NCBI GenBank assembly: GCA_000310025.1
Contig: FN648534.1
Coordinates: 56,830-100,614 of the forward strand
Length of the DNA: 43,785 nt
DNA from: Ectocarpus siliculosus
Lineage: Eukaryota; Sar; Phaeophyceae; Ectocarpales; Ectocarpaceae
Reading direction: 5' to 3'
In this document: piece by piece, positions 12,313-22,890 of the stretch
Position numbering within the stretch: position 1 is the first letter of the stretch
How the letters are laid out: each line of letters begins with the position of its first letter
Notes under the pieces: generated by a model
What the model was told of the DNA's origin: nothing
What the model saw: only the letters and a program-made list of their open reading frames with translations
Databases searched by the model: none
Position numbers and translations under genes: made by a program

Positions 12313-12670
12313 AACAACACGTTTCTAGACAACATCCACACACGGGAATTAGTGAGAGCCTATGAAGCAAGAGGTAGTCTATTCTGTTGGTTCAATGTGC
12401 AAATAATGTACGACTGAGCCAATACTATCATCGTCTCCCAAGCCGTGCACCACAACCCTGCCCGAGGAGTCACTTTCGCTGGCTATTGCTAAAGGTTTAC
12501 GTCATCGGTGTCGAATGAAGAGTGAATGACCAATGCTGGGGGTACGTATACACACCCGTGATGAAACAGCAAGATGTACACGGTGTGACGTATGGTCCTC
12601 CCAATATTCCATGTCTACATTCATTCATTCATTCGGCCCGGCAATCTGAATGTTGCCAGAATCAAACGAC
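12313..12670 (+). repeat. Diverged repeat, left copy
   Basis: It shares ordered blocks with 17955-18340 in the same orientation: a GTGAGAGCCTA-like start, GTACGA, TTTCGCTGGCT, GGTGTCGAATGAAG, and GGCAATCT...GCCAGAATCAAA near the end. Identity is clearly patchy. The pair flanks the copia gag-pol, so old LTR remnants or an unrelated dispersed repeat are both possible. Confidence 0.6.
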
Positions 12671-12730
12671 TTATCTCCGATGCTGTCCTACAGTAGGCAA
12701 TGTTCAGTAGCACTTGAGGGAAAATATATA

Positions 12731-12860
12731 CACACACAGAAAGACTGTACCCATTCGAGATATACCCACAGTCGAACGGGATGTGGTGGAGTATTTGCAG
12801 TGAGTGAAGGAAAACCGGCTGGGTACTGGACTTATTTCGAGTCTTTTTAAGTCTATACAC
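12731..12860 (+). repeat. Inverted repeat, left arm
   Basis: The arm is about 130 bases, from ACACAGAAAGACTGTACCC to TTAAGTCTATACAC. It matches the reverse complement of 13118-13248 with only a handful of differences. Confidence 0.9.
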
Positions 12861-13117
12861 ATACGATTTATATCAGTGATGCCAGCTGGTGCTAAGTACA
12901 AAAACATCTGTATAGGTAACTTGCATTTAACAATACATCCCCTGTAGTTCTCTACTTGGTCAACGACAAAATATCGGGGAGAATCCCTCCGTTGTGTCTT
13001 GTATTATTGTAAAATTCACTGCTCTTGTATATCGTAGATCTTATATGTGTCGGTTCGAATGTAGGTTCGAATGTAGCGTACGTATGTGTATGCGGAGGAA
13101 TTACTCTCACAGTATCA

Positions 13118-13248
13118 GTGTATAGACTTAAAAAGACTCGAAATAAGTCCAGTACCCAGCCGGTTTCCCTCCACTCACTGAAAAGACTCCACCTCATCCC
13201 GTTCGACTGTGGGTATATCTCGAATGGGTACAGTCTTTCTGTGTGTGT
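13118..13248 (-). repeat. Inverted repeat, right arm
   Basis: This is the reverse-complement partner of 12731-12860, with a spacer of about 257 bases. Transcribed RNA would form a long hairpin. It lies just upstream of the copia leader. Confidence 0.9.
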
Positions 13249-14007
13249 TTTTATTATTCCTTTATTCTCTGCGTGGTGCGTGGTAGCCGAATAGCTCACT
13301 CTCTCGTGTGATCCTTCCGGGTTGTGTTGGCCACCTAAGCGCCAGTGTTCCAGTATCTCAACATCTTCTTCACTCCGTGGAAGGACTCTCGTCTTCCAGG
13401 CTACCCTCTCGCACGTGTCATCACCTCGACTAACGTCGTCGACACAGCCTCTACACCACCGTGCCAGGGTATTACACAATATCCATAATGAGTTATGAGC
13501 CTCGACCGTGTGTGTCTGGAGGCCTGCGGCGACTGCGTCTTCTGCTGGTGTCGAGCACTGTGGAGAACACACACATCTTCCAGCTTGGGTATTCTCCGCG
13601 GGGAGCTACCGTCGGAGTCGTAGGTTGAGGATCTGACCAGGCCTGTTTGCACCCGTGCAGCAGCCACAAGTCTGCGCCGAAAGACGCGTCGCAAGTCTAA
13701 GCAGCACACCTGACCCGTGTGCCTGCAGGACGAAGCCGGAGTTGGCAACTTCGTCGCCGCAACACCGCAGCCTAGCCACCTGCGGTAGGTCATAGCTGTG
13801 CTCGTAGTAGCGCAGTAGTCCGAGCGGATGCTGCATCGCTTGCGCTGGACGTGGGGTGTACGCTTCGAAGCTGCGACCTGCACCAAGCCTACCTCTGTGT
13901 AGCATAGCACCGTTTTGTTCTGGCGCGTCGAACCTTCGCAGGTAATCGAGGCGTCTTTCGTGTGCTGCAAACCGTATAACGCTCGGCGTGTGACCCTGGT
14001 TTCAGTG
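13249..14007 (+). other. Leader upstream of copia gag
   Basis: GC-rich sequence with no convincing ORF on the plus strand. By position it is the 5' leader of the copia element. I could not define an LTR end or a primer-binding site. The long minus-strand ORF here (13401-14270) runs antisense into gag and has no recognisable domain. Confidence 0.45.
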
Positions 14008-17000
14008 ATGGCGGAATCCTCGAGCTCCGGGCTCCACCGCATGCTGGACTCCGTTGGGAAATGCGCGGGACGTTCGGGTTTTCGCGAGTGGAAGATCAAG
14101 CTTCGACAAGCAATCATCCTCCACGCGCCGGAGCTTCTCCCCGTCCTCAACGGAAACGCGCGTCCTTCGGCAACCGCGGCGAACGCGGAGGATGTGGCCG
14201 CGTGGGATAAGGCCAACGGTCGCCTGTTCTCCCTCCTCTTCTTCGTGACCTCCGGGTCTGCGCAGCTCACCGTCCGCAGTCACGAAGGGGCGGCGGATAG
14301 TGACATGGGGGATGGGACGGCGGCCTGGCCTGGAGAACCCTCAAGAAGCGTTTCGATGCTCAAACCCAGGAAGCTCCGCGTGCGTGTCACAACGAGCTGT
14401 TCAACCTGCGACACCTTGCGGGCGGTGATCCCATTGACTTCTTCACAACGGGGTGGGATCTCAAGCTTCGCCTGTTTCGGACCCTGTCTACCTGGACATC
14501 ATGCTCTCAGGCCTGACCAAGGCCCCGGAGTTCAAGTTCATCAGGGAGATGCACTACCGCGACAATTTTACTTCAGTAGACAGTCTCCAGGCGACGGCTA
14601 ACCGCTTTTTTGTGGATCAACAGTCGTGCAACGCGTCGGGCCCCGTGGTCTCGGGCCGGGGGGCTGCGATGGCGGTCGCGTCCGACACCGACCAGTGCCG
14701 CCGATGCAAGGCGTACAGACACTTCCAGCGCGATTGTCCCCAACAGGTCCAAACGAGCCGTGCTAAGCAGGGCAAGACGAAGGGAGCCAACAAGCGAGGA
14801 AGTGGTGGGAGTGCACAGCCAAAGTGGTGCTCCTACCACAACACCAAGACTCACAGCGATACTGAGTGCCAGAAGCAAAAGGAGATCCGGGAAAACAAGC
14901 AAAAGGAGCTTGAAGGGTTGGCGGCGAACCTGACGCTCCTGCAGTCAGCTGGCCATGCCAACTTTCTGCAACTCTCCAATATCGGGAGTGCTCACCTGGC
15001 GCAATCGTCTCCGGCGGTGGCGCAACAGGCTCCGACAGAGCCTACTTCGTTCGGGGTCTCCTTCAACCCCCTCGGAACTTCCTTGGTGGAGGCAACCTCG
15101 TCGTCTGCCTCTTCCCAGCCACCTCCGGCGGCGTCTGCCGCCGCACAGGCGGCACCTGCATCTGCCTCATCAACGTCGAGTGCGCAGGACCACCGACTGC
15201 CTTCAGGGTTCTTCGGTGCGTTCATGGCGACTCAAACAGAGTTGTCGCTTGCTCCTTTTCGCTTCGACGGTTCGTCCGTTCGGATGGTTGTGGACAGTGG
15301 AGCGACAGACATCTACCTCGACCCTGGGCTTACACCAGGATTGCGGGCTCACATGCGCGACGTCGAACACCTTCGGGTCCCACACACGATCGTCGCCGCG
15401 GGCCAGCATGTCCTCAAAGGCGTTGCGACGGGGACTATCTTCGGCGCCGTCACGGACGACAATGGGAACGACCGGCACGTCTCCTTTCGCGTCATCTTGG
15501 TACCAGTACTAGGCACCAACCTCTTCTCCGTGACATTGGCGATGCTAAATGGGGTGGCGACGTTGTTTCATCCGGACAACCCCAGGTTGGAGTCGGGGGA
15601 CGTGGTTTTCCCGATGCAGAACCTCGGGGTGGACGCCACGACCGGAAAACGCGTCTACTCCATCGAGGTGAAGCTAGGGGGTGAACCTGGGGGCCCGACG
15701 GTCCTCGGAGACGCCCCTGATGCCCTCGCCTTGAAGGTGGACTCCGCTGGTCTCTGGCACCGGCGCATGGGGCACATCAACGGTAAGAGCTCGGACGTTC
15801 TAAGGAAAGAACCGGTCAACGGCGTCGACTACACCGGAGACGTGAAGGATTGTAGTGCCTGCCCGCTCGGAAAGAGCGCACAACAACCTCACCCAAATCA
15901 GGCCACCTACGGCGCCTTGCGCCCCTTTCAGCACGTCTCCGTCGACACCCTTGGCCCCTTCACACCTACAGCGTTGGGTGGATTCAAGTACGACACCAAA
16001 TCCGTGGACCAGCAGACCAAGTGGGCGGAGATAGTACTCATGAAGGACAAGACCTGTTCTGTAGACTCCCTCGCGTTGTTCAACAAAGGGACCGTGGTTC
16101 CTACCGGAGAACACATTCATTGCCTCCGCGGGGATCAGGGCACAGAATTCACGAGTGCGGAATTCCGTCAGTACTGTCAAGATATCGGCATCAAGCGGGA
16201 GTTCGCCTCTTCGAACACCCCTCAGCAGATCGGAGCCAACGAGCGTGCGGGTCGGACGATATTGAATATCGTGCGCTGTCTGCTCGCTGACTCAACTCTA
16301 CCGAACTTCCTTGGGGGGGAGCTGATCCAGACGGCAGTCTACCTGAGCAACCGGGTTCCTCATGCAGCCCTGCAAAACGGGACGCCGTACAAGGCGCTCT
16401 ACGGCAAGGATGCCTACCTTGGTCACCTTCGGGTGATAGGGTCAAGGGCGTTCGTGCACGACGAGACCCACCCCAGGAAGCTGGAGTACCGTGCTTGGGA
16501 AGGACGCCTTGTTGGATACAGCATGGACAGCAAGTCGTACCGAATCTACAACTCTGAGACGCGACGTGTACGGGTGAGTCAAAATGTTGTCTTCATTGAG
16601 ACACCTCCCGTTGCGCCTGCGTTGAATGAGGGTGGCTTCGACAACAGAGAGTTCACGTACGCCAACCACGACGACATGGTAAGAGACGTGCGAAACTACA
16701 CTTTCAACCACTCCGTTGATTCGCTCTCTCCTGATCATGACGTTGGGGACATACCTGTGATTGAGCTTCTCAAGCAAATCCGTGAGACAACCAACCGTGA
16801 CCTTGGGGTTAGTCCTGCAGGAACTCCGCCCACCGACGACGCGCCTAGGACTTCTGGTGGTACACCTACGGGAGGTAGCCCTGCCTCGCCTGGAGGAGTA
16901 AACCCCCCTGAAACGGATGACGGGGCGTCTCCTCCTGGTTCGTCACCTGGTCCTACGCCGCTAGGTTCATCGCCTTCTGGCCCTGCTCCGTCTAGTACTG

Positions 17001-17770
17001 TACCGCCGGGTGGATCTGCGCGTGGGCGCGGTTTGTCTCGTGGTGGCCGAGGTGCTCGTGGTGGGTCTTCGCGAGGAGAATCTGTGCGGGGAGGCATCAC
17101 GCCGCGTGAAGGTCGCGGCTCGGCAAGTGGAAGTGGTTCTCGTGGTGGAAGAGGGTCCACGTCGGCACCTGCTGTCACCAGGTCGAGTTCGCGCATGCCC
17201 AACGCAAAGACCATCCGCGAACTCCGTCGTATCTCCTACGCATTTACCGCGAAAGGGGAGTTCCCTGCCGTCGCCCATAGGGACGGCTCCTTTGGTTTCA
17301 CGGAATACGCGTACGCTATGGGGGCATCCCAACCGGATGTTCCACGAACGATCCAAGAGGCATGGGCCATGCCGGATGGAGCGCAGTGGAACGCAGCTGC
17401 AGAGCGCGAGATCGCGAGTCTCAAGGAACGTCAAGTTTCCAAGCTCGTCCCGCGCAAGGCAGTTCCCACAGGGAGGAAGCGGACTAAGTCCAAATGGGTG
17501 TTCAAGCGTAAGGCAGACGGCTCCTTCAAGGGGCGTCTAGTGGCGCAAGGCTGGAACCAAGTGCCTGGACTGGACTGCGGCAACACCTACGCTCCGGTGT
17601 GCAAGTTACAGAGCATTCGGATGTTAGCGTGCATAGCCGTGCAATTCAACCTGGAGTTCGATCAAAAGGACGTGTCCACAGCCTCCCTCTACGCGGACAT
17701 CCTGGAGAACGTGTTCGTCGAACAGCCACCTAGCTTCGAGGTCAAGGACAGAGAATACGAACGCTTTTGA
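14008..17770 (+). mobile_element. Ty1/copia gag-pol, frameshifted and 3'-truncated
   Basis: The order is copia-type: gag, zinc knuckle, protease, integrase, RT. Gag starts at 14008 (MAESSSSGLHRML) and is split over three frames. A 5-bp direct repeat CCTGGCCTGG at 14324-14333 explains the first shift; the second is near 14470-14485. The long frame then runs to 17770. It has a CX2CX4HX4C knuckle (CRRCKAYRHFQRDC), a protease VDSGAT, an LWHRRMGH...CSAC integrase zinc finger, and integrase core residues in SVDTLG, GDQGTEF and ANERAG. A Pro/Gly/Ser-Arg-rich linker follows, then the RT start (KSKWVFKRKADGSFKGRLV to VFVEQPPSFEV). A stop follows, so the YxDD box and RNase H are absent. The copy cannot transpose autonomously. 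No clear LTRs were found. Confidence 0.95.
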
Positions 17771-17954
17771 AGAGCTTTTCCTGGTGGGTACCCATGGAAC
17801 CAAACCAAGGCGTTCGAACGAACACACCTCAATGGTGTAAAAACGGCTACTGACACAAAATTTGAAGATCGCTGCACGTGTAGACGGCGATGCACGGTGT
17901 GTTCCACCATCTGTCTGTTTGACAATAGCCGTCAGCTGATGAAGTCGACAACAA

Positions 17955-18340
17955 TACACGTTTCCAAACATATATCCATGGAATCCATGGACGTACATAC
18001 ATAAATCCGTGAGAGCCTAATGAGGCAAGCGTAGAATAGTGTGTCTTTTCTGTTGGGCCAATGGGCAAGAGAGGTATGTACGAGTCGGCCGTAGTGCGAA
18101 TTGTCTCCCCTTGCATACCGTACACGATGTTCCTGATCGAGGAGTACCTTTCGCTGGCTGTTACTAACTGCTAATCTCAATGGTGTCGAATGAAGGGACG
18201 AACGAACATGTCGACATACCCGTGGGTAACCCCAGGACGCTGCACGCAACGTCGGGGAGCGCTGTAGCACCGCTACCCAAAACGTGAAACGTTCCTACAT
18301 CCCTCCGTTCGACGCGGCAATCTTGCCAGAATCAAAGTTA
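17955..18340 (+). repeat. Diverged repeat, right copy
   Basis: Partner of 12313-12670 (see the shared blocks there). It begins shortly after the truncated RT. If these are LTR relics, the region between RT and LTR has been deleted. Confidence 0.55.
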
Positions 18341-19499
18341 CATCCTTCGAGGCGGTCCCATCGCGAGGAATAGTCGATCAGTGGCGTCAACCTAAGCTCT
18401 GCTGGGTGTCGCGTTCCGCGATGGTATACATTGCATTGGCAACAACCAACAGAGGGAGCTTACGATATATCATAGGCCAGAGAAATTCGTAAGAGGGGAG
18501 AGAATCGATCCTGTGTATTATACTCTTGCCTACAGGAGTATAGCTCTGTTCCTGTTCGTGCTCGAGGTACGTCGGTCGGTGCCGTTGTGTGGTCCCACGC
18601 AGGCAATGCCCCCCCACATCGGTTAGAAGGAAGATAATTTTGATTGCAGCAGTGTGGGGCTACGAAACCAAAGAATCGGCATGGGAATCGTGGTATGAAT
18701 GAGCGTCTTTTGATGTCGATTGAGAGGACTTGGCAAACTCTTCCGGAACAACAACCGACCTTTGAGCAACCTCCCAGCTAGCGATAGACACTTGAGCTTG
18801 AATGATGAACGTGTCGTACTCCCTCCGTCTGTGCAAAAAGAAGGCGACACAAGTGTTTGTTTGTTGTCGTAGGCTGAGCAACCAATCTGATGGTGTATAT
18901 TGTGAGACGGAAGACGTGCGGCCGCAGCAGATCTACCTCGCACGTTGTTTGCTATTCCTAAACGTTTTCCGCCCTGGAGGAGTGTTAGTTCGGATGCCTT
19001 AGCCCGGCTTCCTGGGGTGCCATCAGAAAAATATCGTCAAGACGTCCTCATTCTTCAGTCACGCTTTCGCTCAAGCAAGACTTTTGCAGACGGGTGTCCA
19101 CCGGGTCCAAGGGCAATGTGTTGATGGACTCACGGATAGCACGCAACCTGCCTTTGACGGTCGCGTAGAGTCCGCAGACGTTCCCTCAAACGTACGCACG
19201 AACGGGCGCTTCCCACAATCGAGTTGAGGCCTCCGAAGCAAGCAGCCGCTATGCAGATAGTATCAAGGATACCACCTATTCAGTTCTCCGAGGTTGCTCG
19301 GTTCTATTCATCCAACTCGCAGGAGAGAAGCCGCCGTGGATCATCGTGCGGCTTCTGCAGATCCTCAAGCGCCGCGAGAAAGCGGCTGGAGGCCAGAGGA
19401 AAACCTTGCGGCAGCAAAACCGGCGAGACCAAGAGAGCAACAACGCATCCAGTGACGCGAAGAAGAAGGTGTGAACTAGAACCATGAGTATCACCGTGT
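18341..19499. other. No gene seen
   Basis: Only short unsupported ORFs on both strands. Upstream exons of the ankyrin locus could lie here, but no junction could be proved. Confidence 0.45.
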
Positions 19500-20858
19500 G
19501 TGGCTGTTGTCATTTCTTTCCCCGATGTGGTGGACGAACATCGCTGTAGGTATGTACTTCCTCCTTGGTGTGCAGTGGAACCAACAAAAAGTAGTCGAGA
19601 TCTTTGCCACCTACCTGAGTACTCAAGCACCGTGCAAACACCATCCCCGACCGGATCTCTGTCGTGCATAGACTCCAACGTTAGCATGGTCTGGTCATGG
19701 ATTAAAACTTCCTCCCGTAACCGGCTTCCTGTCTTCGCTTCTCACTTTTCGTGCTTGGACCAGGGCCGCCCCAGTGCGGCATCATCTCCCACCGCCGATT
19801 CGCCCACCTCGCCACCCACCGACAATGCCAATGTCGGTGGCCTGCAGACTTTCGCCGGTCCTGTGCCATCGATCGACGGCACTAGAAGCAGCAGGGTCGT
19901 CAGCGGGAATGGAGGAGGAGGGGCAAGGGGCCGTAGCACCGCGGACCCAGGCGGCGAGATCCTCACCCCTCCCTCTCCTCCGCTCCCCGGCCTCGTCCCG
20001 GAAACCGGAGAGGCCGAAGCGCATGAGGTAGCGTCTGCGTCCAGCCAGGATTCCAACTACCAAACCTTCGTGCAACTTGGCACCGGCATGGGAAGATCGG
20101 CGATGGGCCTGGTCGTTCAAGCGGAACTCACAGCTTTCCTGAAAGCGATGATTAGGGACCGGTTGGATGTCAATTCTCCCGATTCCGATCCGGAACGCCT
20201 CGACTACAGATCTCTCCATTGGGCGGCATATTCAGCCAACAAGGACGCGATCGAGATCCTCCTGGACGTAGGAGCGGATATCACGATGACCACGATAGAC
20301 GTAATAGAAACGGTGCTTCATGTTTCCATCGTCAAGAACAACTACAAAGTCTCCTGACTACTCGTAGAACGTGGCGCCAACGTCAACGCCCAGGACGATC
20401 TCAAGCAGACCGTCTTACACCTTCTATCGAGCTGTCCGGGCACAGGCTCCGCAGAGACCACCAGCCTGATGCTGAAGGCGGGTGCAGACGAGACGCTCCG
20501 TGACTCCCAAGGCGATATCGCGGCGGAGGTGCTATGCATCGAGACCGAGAGCCTGGAGGATGAGAAGGAGTCGGTAGCGGTGCGAAAGCTGCTGAAGGAT
20601 GCACCTGCTGACCGAGCATGGCGTCGTCAGGGCTTGATCCTGGATTGGGCCCGGGTGAAAGACGCTGAAAAAGTAGAGGCCTCGAAGAACAGTCGGAAGG
20701 TGCACAAGACTGGGAACGACGGGGGGTATCGGTCGTCCGACCACCAGGATGCCCGAAACCCAGAGGCTGGTGCTTGCAGAGTTTGTGTACTGTGGTGGCG
20801 TCGATCGTGGCTCTCGACGAGGAGGGCTTTTCTTGGAAAAGTGGTAGCGTCCCTTTGA
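19500..20858 (+). pseudogene. Ankyrin-repeat gene with an in-frame stop
   Basis: One plus-strand frame carries a low-complexity Ser/Pro/Gly-rich N-terminal part and then ankyrin repeats: about 20190-20280 (DYRSLHWAAYSANKDAIEIL, then LDVGAD) and about 20280-20470 (LLVERGANVNAQDD and a following helix). A further LMLKAGADETLRDSQGD unit follows. A single TGA at 20355-20357 interrupts the helix just before LLVERGAN, yet the same frame continues with intact ankyrin sequence to 20858. This fits a recent nonsense mutation or a base-call error, since no length change is needed. After about 20600 the sequence (DRAWRRQGL) leaves ankyrin character. The true 5' start is uncertain, and the upstream part may be non-coding. 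Ankyrin repeats mediate protein binding; the partner is unknown. Confidence 0.72.
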
Positions 20859-21998
20859 AATCGAACAGAACACACATGAACAGTCTGAGGTCGATGGCGT
20901 AGTGCCACTCTAGCTGAGCCGGAGAGGGGGGGAATCTATGATGCATGGGTTGGTACCCTTCTTGCAGAACTTTGACTCCCACCGCATGAAGAGTCACACG
21001 TCTCATATCTATCCCGTGGTTGCGCCAACTAGTGTTCTTGGTGAAAACCAAGCGGTAGCTCGTGAACCGCTCTGAAGAGCTTGCCGCAGGTGCTCGCTTG
21101 GAAGCAAGACAGCCTGCTCAGTGCGAGAAGTTGAACACTGCTGAGTGTTGAGCGCACCTCGGTGATCCTCAGAACGATGAAATACAGATTTCCTTGATAC
21201 TGACTGGCCACAAGGCCGGCTTTAGATGTTTGAAGATGAGAGGGAGAGAGGGAGAGGCCCGCCGGTAAAGGTACCCATTTTTGTTTGTTGTGTTAATGTT
21301 TTCATTTAGACAGGTGTTTGGGGAGTTGGCTTGTGACCACGAAAGGCATTCGCGTCAGTTGGACAAGCGCGGGTATTAGAAGGTGCTGAGCGGAAACCAG
21401 ATCAGCTTTTTGTGTGAAGATAACAACAACGACCTACGGACCCCGAATAGTCACCCACCCACGTTGGGGTCCCCTGACATTTGTTCTGATCATAGGCCGA
21501 CAGCCCCGTTGGAGCGTGTCACACAGCGTGTGTTCTCGGCTCTATCTAAAGATGGCAAATTCTACATGTACGTCGCCTTTTCGTGAAATCACGAACAGCA
21601 GTGTTAGAAAGGGACGTTATGTATTGGAATAGACCCAAGACTCGGGCCCATCGAATACGACAACAGTTATTTGGCAGAGCTTCAGCAAGGGAGTGGGCAG
21701 GTAGTGTCGATCGACAGTTTGGCGAATGCACTTGTCGGTGCGCAGACTCGTCAATATTGTGCTAGCGGCCACATATATATTAAGAGTTATTGACGCCGTA
21801 ACTAACGATGACTGCTTGAAACGTACTTTTTTTAGCATCACGAAAGACTATGTACCGCACCACAACTGGAGATATTGTGTTTCTGTACCGCACCTGAGGT
21901 GCTCTCCCGCACAGTCGCGCGAAATCAATTTCCCAGCGTCGACACATCGTCGACATTATCTACGACATCAGATCGGCTGTTCCTCCCGACAATCGAGC
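20859..21998. other. No gene seen
   Basis: No ORF here has recognisable domains or convincing splice signals. A GAGAGGGAGAGAGGGAGAG tract lies near 21238-21256. Confidence 0.4.
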
Positions 21999-22504
21999 CT
22001 AGACCACGGCACGCACATGCGAGACGCTCGTCGCTTCAACGCCTCCATTACTGATATCTTGACTGTTTACATGATCGGTGATCGGAAACGCATATATCCT
22101 CCGTATTCCGCGAATTTTGAAAGGCGCAACCATCGGTGTCCTGTGCAACGCACAAGTTCGGCATGTCAACCAGCAACAATAGCCAAGACCACGGCATGGT
22201 CCTTCCGAGACGCTCGCCATCACCACGTTCATCAGCAGCGATCCCCGTCAGCATGAGGATACCGTAATTGCTCAAGGTACAGTAGCAACGGGACTGTCAA
22301 GCTGCAGCACCCCGTTGTGTAAACGTTTAGGCTACATTTCATCCCGCAAGTGTACACATCATCGTCGCCATCTACAAACAAGTTCCGCCTGACACGCACC
22401 AGCATGGGATCGAAATCTGTTCCAGACATCGTCACATTGCCGCCATCAGCTACGAAGGCGGCTTGGCAGGTCCTCCAGACGACCTGGTCTCGACCACGGC
22501 ACAT
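21999..22504 (-). pseudogene. Possible degraded beta-helix/PMP-like repeat fragment
   Basis: Minus-strand frames contain short stretches such as AAFVADGGNVTMSGTDFD and, after frame changes, DTDGCAFQNSRNTEDICV. These resemble the short 'GGxV...xxF.NN' units of polymorphic-membrane-protein-like or right-handed beta-helix repeats. No long continuous frame exists, and stops and frame changes separate the pieces. This may be a relic or chance similarity. Confidence 0.25.
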
Positions 22505-22890
22505 GCCTCCGACACGATCACAAAGCCATCCAAAAGGGGGAGATTAAACACAGAAAGCAACAAAGAGCTATAGCCTACCTGGCGCGCTCCTTCACCCCCG
22601 CTTTGTGTTACCCCAGGGTCGAGGTCTGCCTCTCCACCTACCCTCGTCCTACGATTTTTTCCTGAGTTTCGTTGTACAAACAAGTTCAGGCTCTTCCGGT
22701 GCGGGTGACGACCGCGTCCGACGAAACTGCGCTATTGGAATCTCGAAAGCGTTTCAGTGGGCCCTTTTGCCACCCAAGGCGTGTGGCAGTGCACACAACT
22801 CATGCCATCCAGCTGATGCTCAAAAACGGTTGGCGGGGTTGGGAATTTTTCGGCAGAGGTTAGTTACTGTGCGTAGGTTTCCCGCCTAGC

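Noticed and set aside
13401-14270. 289-codon minus-strand ORF
   Set aside because: It runs antisense through the copia leader and gag, with no recognisable domain.
21726-22256. 176-codon plus-strand ORF
   Set aside because: No recognisable domain, His/Arg-rich shadow-like composition, and no splice support.
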